Source: Falciphora oryzae
Taxonomy: Eukaryota; Ascomycota; Sordariomycetes; Magnaporthales; Magnaporthaceae
NCBI GenBank assembly: GCA_000733355.1
Contig: JNVV01000015.1
Coordinates: 602,663-666,662, forward strand
DNA: 64,000 bases
Direction of reading: 5' to 3'
Part shown: one piece after another, positions 57,801-64,000 of the stretch
How positions within the stretch are numbered: position 1 is the first letter of the stretch
Layout of the letters: the number at the start of each line of letters is the position of its first letter
Position numbers and translations under genes: made by a program
The notes under the pieces: generated by a model
Told to the model about the DNA's origin: nothing
What the model saw: the letters and a program-made list of their open reading frames with translations, nothing else
Databases searched by the model: none

Positions 57801-60800
57801 TAGGTGGTGCGTGGCCATGTTGGCCGACCTGGTGGTCCCTCCTGCCCCAACGCGCACGCCCTGCGCAGTCAGTCCCCTGGGGACGATCAAATCGCAGTTC
57901 CTGAACCAATCGACCAGTGGCTCTCGCCGGAGCCGCCTCCGATGGGGGGCTGAAAGATGGCCAAGATTAGCTCCGTTTCCTTGCAAAAAGGAAGAGCGTT
58001 GGCTGGCTGGCCACATTTTTTGCCAGGCTGGTCTGCCACTCAGCAGCTTCGCAGTGACGCCGCGTCATGTGATGGGAGTGGGTTTTCATTGGGCCACTTG
58101 GGGGTCGCCGCATCACACGAACGGGCTTGTTTCATGGGCTAGGGGGAGGAATATGCGCGCGGCGAACGACGGCGGCGGCCATCGGATGCGAGCCTCTCGA
58201 ATCGATCGTGTGCTCTGTGCTTTTTTTTTTTTTTTTTTTTTGTTCGCTATGACAGGTGAGGCCGGGACCCGTTGACAATCGCCTAGCTTGGCTTGCATCC
58301 TCTGTGCTCAATCAATGCTTGTGTCACAATCCCTGGCGCTCGGTGAAGCACCAATGAATTTGCGGTTGAGCGCCACCACCGAGGCAGCCGGCACTTTTTT
58401 TTTTCCTGTTGGGTGGCGATAAGGACAGAACAGCAAACTCCTTTTCTACAGCAACGCAATATGAAAAACCAAGGGTCCTCTGTCGGGGATGGAGCTCCTG
58501 TCGGTCGAAGCTGTTCGCGGAAGACGGCTGCCACGTGCCGGCAGCTACACGGGAAAGACAGGCCCCACGAGCCGCGAGCTAAAAAATATTTCGAGGATGC
58601 ATTTTTTTCCCTCTCCCAGCCCCCTCCCGGCAAGGCAAGTTCGATGCCGGTCGTGATGGATCCCGCGGTCAGGAACTGCCATCCCCTTTTCGTTATTTCC
58701 CCATCATCCTGGCTAGCGATGGAAGATTCCAACCGACGGTTCTTCTCACTGCGACTCCAGGGTCCGTTATGCCGGAGCGGCGTCAAGGATCGCAAAAGGC
58801 AGGCATCGATAAAATACAATAAAATACAATAAAAAATAAAAAGAAAAAAAAATTCCTGCAGCCAAGAGACGCACAAGAAATTTGACGCCCTTCCTACCAC
58901 CACCACCAACCTAGCCTGTTTGACGATGTGGATAGGGCCGTGCTGGCAAGCAGCAGCAGCAGCCAGTACCCGGTGGAGAGTGTTTTGAGTCTGGTCCAAC
59001 CAGCCGGTACACGGGCAGGTGAGTGGTTCTTTTTCCCATGTCAGGGGACCCAGTCTGGGCTGCCACGAGATGGACAAGGCCTCGTGGCATGATGGATGGG
59101 TACTCTTGCTTTTTTGGCAGCACATGTGCCGGTGGCCACTTCGAGGGGGGATCCGCTTTCTCCTGGTCTTTTGCGGCTCGACCTCCTCTCTGTTTTTTTC
59201 TGGGCGTCTGGTGCTGCTTGGGGTTTGTGTGTGGTCATCGTAGCATGCATTGTGTGGCCCTTTGTGTTCTGCTACCCTTTCACTGGCTTCTTGTGCCCGC
59301 CACTGCTACCGGAACGCGTCACGATGAACTCTTACCCATCCATGATGGTGATGATGATAATAACAAAGGTTGCAGCAAACCGTCTTGGTGGGATCGATCG
59401 ACGCCTTGCAGCTGCCAAAAGGGAGATACCCCGGCCCCGTCCACCACCTCGTGTTGTTTTGACAGCTCTCTGTTGGCCGGCGATTTCCCTAGAACGGAAG
59501 TCGCAGGGGAGTTGGGGAGATCAGTGTCAGAAGACAACACCGTCTGGCAAGGGATCACGGCCCTTCCCTCCCGGCGCATGGCGAGTGGCTAACCAGAGAG
59601 TCTGGTTCTCCCAGGGAGAGCCTGAGTAAAGCGACACACCGGGGAACGATTCCGTCCACCTGGGTTTTCTGGGGGCCCACCGGCCAATCCCTGCGTACCG
59701 GGCGACGTCGCGGAACTGGGGCACCGTTTGCACATCCCCGTCCCAGGAACCGACAATTTGGCAATTTTAATTTTTTTTTTCTTTCTCTGTCAGTCGCTTT
59801 TTTCCCCGTCTCAACATGCGCGTTGCGTTGGCCGCCTTTCTTTGTGCGTGCTGGCGAAGTGGCAGAAAAAAAAAAAATCCGTCACCGTCGGAGATTTCCA
59901 ACCCGTTCGCGGCCCACACCTGCAGCGTATTCGACCCGCCCAAAGAACACGGGAGACATTTCATAAAAGAAATATGCAATAAAAGAAGTTGCTATTGAGC
60001 TACCAGTACCGGACACGTCGTCGCATCCCACCAAAACCGAAAATCAAAACCAAGGGTCGAAAACCCCCCTCCCCCAACAACGGCGTCGCAGAAAACACGC
60101 GATGCCGTTTCCTGCATTGCTCCCCGCTGCCCTGACCCAGCAAACGCGGCTCGTATCACATCCACGATATTGCGACACGTCCTGGCCGAATGTCGGTTGT
60201 TGCGCCACCGGTGAGGAGCACGCTGTGTGGGCTAATATCCCGAACCAAAGGAGGCGAGTCGTCGGGACGACAGGCCCGGTGAGAGAGCCCTGTCAACTGT
60301 CAACGGACACGACAAGCCGGCCGCGGCGGGCAGTCCGGTCGGCAGCAGGGTGACAATGGCAGAGGAGGGGAGAGTGGTGTCCCGTCGGATGTCAAAGCAG
60401 GCAAGGATGGCCGCTGTCCTGCCCCCGTTTGGCTCTTGCTGTCGTGTCTGTTTTGCACACCGAAGCCGGCCGGTAATAATAATCTGCCACAGCACAAAAC
60501 AGAATCCACCGCGGCCTCACGCCCCCTGTGTCACCTCTCAACGTGTCCTGGTCTGGCATGGTCCACCGACCATGAGGTCCCCCCGCAAAACCCTTTTTCC
60601 GGGTCTCCATCTCGGCTACGATGCACTGCTGCATGCCTGCCCAGCATTTTATCTTTTTTTTTTTTTTCTTCTTCTTTTATGTACGTCGTAAAAACACACA
60701 CACCCTCACCTCCCTCCACTGACCGGATCCGCTCGGCTCGCTTGCTCGACCCTGACCCGTCCGCGTTGTCACCTCGCGAGGTGTGGAAAAAGGGGGAAGA

Positions 60801-63530
60801 AGCATCAAAGAACATCAAAAGGAAAAATTCCTCGCTGCGGGTCCTCCATACTTGCTGCTGCCGCTGCATGCCGCAGGCTCCATCAGAAGCATTGACGTGT
60901 CCTTGCGAAGTACCGAGTCGGTATCAAACATGGTATGGTTCTTGTTTTGATGCTCCTAGAACAATGATTGCGACGACGACACACCCGGTCCAAGGGGGCC
61001 AGGCAGGCAGGCACCGCACGTACCGGCCAGCCAGCCCCCTTGAAGCAGTGGCAGGTGAGGGTCGACCGGCGGCGAAGTGCAACCGTCCCGGCTCACAGGT
61101 CCCTGGGAGGGCGACGAGGATGGGACCATCGCCGCCGCTAGCTGCCGGGTCGAGAAGCCGAGCGGGCTAAAACCGAGTAGCTGGTAAACGCCCTCTGTTT
61201 GTGTGCTCCATGTCCGGCAAGGGGCTGAAGGGGAAGATCACAGACCCTCCGCCCCTCTCCCTTGGAGGCTGGCAGGTGCCGGGGGACTATCTCGAGCCAC
61301 ACCCGTGCAAGCCGCTACGCCCTTTGACCATTGTTTTCCGTGCGACTTCTTTGAAACAAAAATAAGAAAATTAAAAATCAAAAAGAAAAAAAAAACTCTT
61401 CACATTCGGAGTATCTTGACCCCTTGCCCGCATCCTGCAGCATCCTGGTTCCGGCTCCATGGTCAACTTCGGTAAGCGGCGCCGGCGCGCCGCGTCGAAA
61501 CATGTGCGTCCGAGAGCGAGCCCGGCGTCAAGGGGGGGCGTGTACAGGACGAACCGGCTCTGCTGCCGGGGCCTAGAGCCGATCACGACGGTCTCGGGAT
61601 ACGACAAAGGGAAGAAGGAAAGAAAGAAAGCACAGTGGAAAAAAAAAAAATTCTTCACCTCGGTGGGGGAGATCGGGTCTCCATGCTGATTGTGGCTTCA
61701 CCGCAGTTTTGGTGGCTGTGGGCGGCTCAAAAGGTAGGGCGAGATTTTTTGTGTGATTTATTTTTCTGTGCTTTTTTTCCAGACCGCCTATCTTCACCGG
61801 CAGGTGTCCCGCACGCTTCCGAGTGGCCACGGTAGGAGTCGCGCCGAGTTATCATGGCCAATCTGTGGCCGACAAGTCTCAACTGGTGTGGCAGCCACAG
61901 CAACGAAAAGAAAAATAAATAATAATAGAGCGTTTTATCACCGAGGAAAAAAACAATGCCAGGCTCCCCGAGGTAGTGGTGGTGGTGGTGGTTGCAGGTC
62001 ACCAGCCGATGCACGTGAAAAAGCCGGTCTAGACCTCCCACGTCAAGGATGGGCAGATAGGGAGGTGTCGGAATGGCCCGGACGAAAAGCGGTCAAGTCC
62101 GCTCCCTCTATCTCTCTGAGTGTGTGTGTGTGTATGTGTGTGTGCTAGGCTTCCACCCACCATCACGATGAGATACACCTCTAGTGCCGGCCGGCAACGA
62201 TGTGTGTCTGTGTGCATGACGGAGGGAAACATGCCGCCCGGTGGCATGTCCAACGCATCGGACAGCAAGCAAGGCCGCCGGCCGGCTGCCTGCCTGTCTG
62301 TTCGCCTCCTGTTGCCTCTTCCGGGGCCTAGATCCAGAAGAAGCATGCAGAAGGGAGGAGTCGAACCAGAAGGACGGGTCGAGATTTGTTTGCGATGGGG
62401 CATACCGGCCAGCGCACCGCCGCCGCACACTCCATCATGCTATGTACGCACATGTCGGCCGTAAGGGAATTGTTTTCTTCCAAGGAAAGAGGGAGACTTG
62501 GCTTGGGGAGCCCCGTTTCCTTCCGTCCGGATGGGACTCTTGCAGAAAACAGGATGTTGCTTCCCCCGGGGCTTACATCGTGGACGACGCCAGCCAGCCA
62601 GCCAGCCCCGTGGGGGGGCATGAGGCGCAGGGCGGCCCGACATCGTTCGGTTTTCCCTGAATCGAGTGGCTGACCGCCATTGTTGCATGACAGCGAAGAG
62701 GGACTCGCCATCTCCGAACAGCCTGCGCCTTGATCGTCGCCCCCTAGCCAGTCCTGTAGGCTGGCGGCACAGCACAAGACCTACCACGTAGACAAGAACG
62801 AGGTGCTAGCTAGTCGGGTTGTAAAGCGAGGCGATGTTGGGGCGTGCTTACCGCTGTTTGACCTGGGGATCTGGCTTCCGTGGAACGCTCTGGTGAATCT
62901 GTGCTGGTATTGGGTCTCAGGGGCCGTTTGCCATGGAGAGTTGTTCACTTGCGCCATAGCCACTAGGCTTAGGGGTCTGTGGCACCTGCGAACGAGACCG
63001 CTCTCGGTATGACGTGCTCCGGAGAGCGCTGAATGAGTGCCTCTCTGTGTCCTGAAGTTTGGATGCTCGCGGTGTACAGTCTTTCTTCTGATCACTCTCC
63101 TAGGTGTATACCGAGGCGCAGTGAAATAGCAGCGGACTTTCGGTAGACAATTGCTATACCTTATTATCCGGCCCATGTCTCTATCCAAGCATTACTTCTC
63201 CGTCGTCGCAAGTCTATCCCACCTTGTCTGGTGTCTGTCAGGTGAAGATTCGAGTATTATCCAGGCGCTATGTAGGGGAAACGTGCCAAAAAAAAAAAAA
63301 CTGAAAAAAAGAGAAAAAGACGGGAAAAATAATTACACTGTGATGGACCCGTGTCCCACGACGTCTGGGCCATCATAAGAATCGGTTTTGTTGGTATTTC
63401 GATCTCTATCACAGCACATCTATCTCGGTGTTTTCATCATGGCGTCATTGTGACCTCAATCGCGGCACCCCACGACCACAACCCGCCAAGCCAGGGCATC
63501 TAAATAGGTAGGTAGAGAGCCGAGAGCAGA
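51848..63530. other. Gene-poor region, part 4
   Basis: 11.7 kb without a supported gene, tRNA or rRNA. It contains pyrimidine-rich promoter-like DNA on plus at 55370-55445, a T21 run at 58221-58241, an AAAATACAAT repeat near 58811-58830, a GT microsatellite at 62119-62144 and TAGG motifs at 63504-63515. Many short open frames exist on both strands, but none shows a domain, a signal peptide or a sustained codon bias. Confidence 0.55.
62119..62144. repeat. (TG)n microsatellite with one interruption
   Basis: A TG repeat broken once by TA, on the plus strand. Confidence 0.85.
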
Positions 63531-63926
63531 TTATTGCGCCGTTAAGATAATATCAAATGCTGAGGACAGTCGGTATTCCATGTGCAGGGCGGGAAATCGG
63601 CCGTGGAGGGCGAGTGTTTGCCTAGTGTCAACCTCCAGGCCATCGTCACCCACGTGGGAAGGGATGCTACTTCCCAAGGTGTGCGTATCTCCGCTGGGGA
63701 ACTGTATGCTCAGCGTTCCCCCTGGCGGCTTCGATGTTTCCGCACGGAGACGACCCGCGGGAAGCATCGCACCCGGCGTGCGCGCCAGGCCAACGAACTC
63801 GTTCTCGCGGGAGTTGTCGGATGACCGAGTCGAGGGAACTCGGCAACCTGGAGGCGAAAACCTTGCCGACCGTAGGCTAGAAGACGCTTCTGGAGCTGGA
63901 GGCGATGTGGGGAGGGTGCGAGATCG
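63531..63926 (-). CDS. Partial 3' end of an unrecognised minus-strand gene
   Basis: A frame open from 63926 to the TAA at 63531 (131 codons) reads as a plausible protein C-terminus: a Ser/Pro-rich stretch (TLPTSPPAPEASSSLRS), then DNSRENEFVGLARTPGAM, KPPGGTLSIQFPSGDTHTLG and a final EYRLSSAFDIILTAQ. Sense codons are fairly G/C-biased at the third position. A TGA at 63927-63929 closes the frame upstream, so an acceptor must lie nearby; the rest of the gene would be beyond the window or in exons near 64000. No domain is recognised. It could be a chance frame, but the overlapping alternatives look poorer. Confidence 0.4.
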   Translation of the reverse strand, partial: RSRTLPTSPPAPEASSSLRSARFSPPGCRVPSTRSSDNSRENEFVGLARTPGAMLPAGRLRAETSKPPGGTLSIQFPSGDTHTLGSSIPSHVGDDGLEVDTRQTLALHGRFPALHMEYRLSSAFDIILTAQ

Positions 63927-64000
63927 TCAGCGCCAGCCCGGTTCCCAGTGCCGTCCATCTGGGGTGGACACTACGGCGCGGTCGACAACGACGGAGATTT

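Overview
The window is nuclear DNA of a filamentous ascomycete (Pezizomycotina, most likely Sordariomycetes). The grounds are short GT-AG introns of 55-90 bp with CTRAY-like branch sites, G/C-rich third codon positions, pyrimidine-rich promoters, a HET-domain gene, a NACHT/ankyrin relic and a dynactin Arp11 (RO-7) gene. There are no bacterial operons. Two runs of N (5276-5315 and 51239-51847) are assembly gaps.

Layout. 1-9.0 kb holds four minus-strand genes: a membrane acyltransferase cut by the left edge, a short-chain dehydrogenase, the SWI/SNF-RSC subunit Snf12/Ssr3 (SWIB domain) and a PDK1-type kinase. Snf12 probably has a further 5' exon running into the first N gap. 9-21.6 kb is spacious and carries three plus-strand genes: two conserved proteins of unknown function and a BTB protein whose domain is split by a long insert. 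23.8-33.2 kb is an accessory block with many damaged genes: a broken pepsin-like protease, an orphan last exon, an amidase-fold protein lacking two of its three catalytic residues, a NACHT-ankyrin relic, and a HET gene whose frame breaks inside its HCWG motif. 33.8-41.1 kb returns to housekeeping genes: a GEN1/Yen1 Holliday junction resolvase divergent from ro-7 (dynactin Arp11), then a Nit2-type amidase.

From 41.1 to 63.5 kb I find no complete gene. This 22.4 kb stretch is rich in poly-A/T tracts and microsatellites, contains the large N gap, and is bounded by two converging genes (Nit2-like on plus, and the partial 3' end of a minus-strand gene at 63.5 kb). It holds a few short, codon-biased open segments with good splice donors that could be exons of an unrecognised transcript.

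The housekeeping genes belong to separate processes (chromatin remodelling, PDK1 signalling, DNA repair, dynein/dynactin transport, metabolite repair) and do not form a pathway. The 23.8-33.2 kb block looks like a fast-evolving island of allorecognition/NLR-type and secreted or lytic functions caught in decay.
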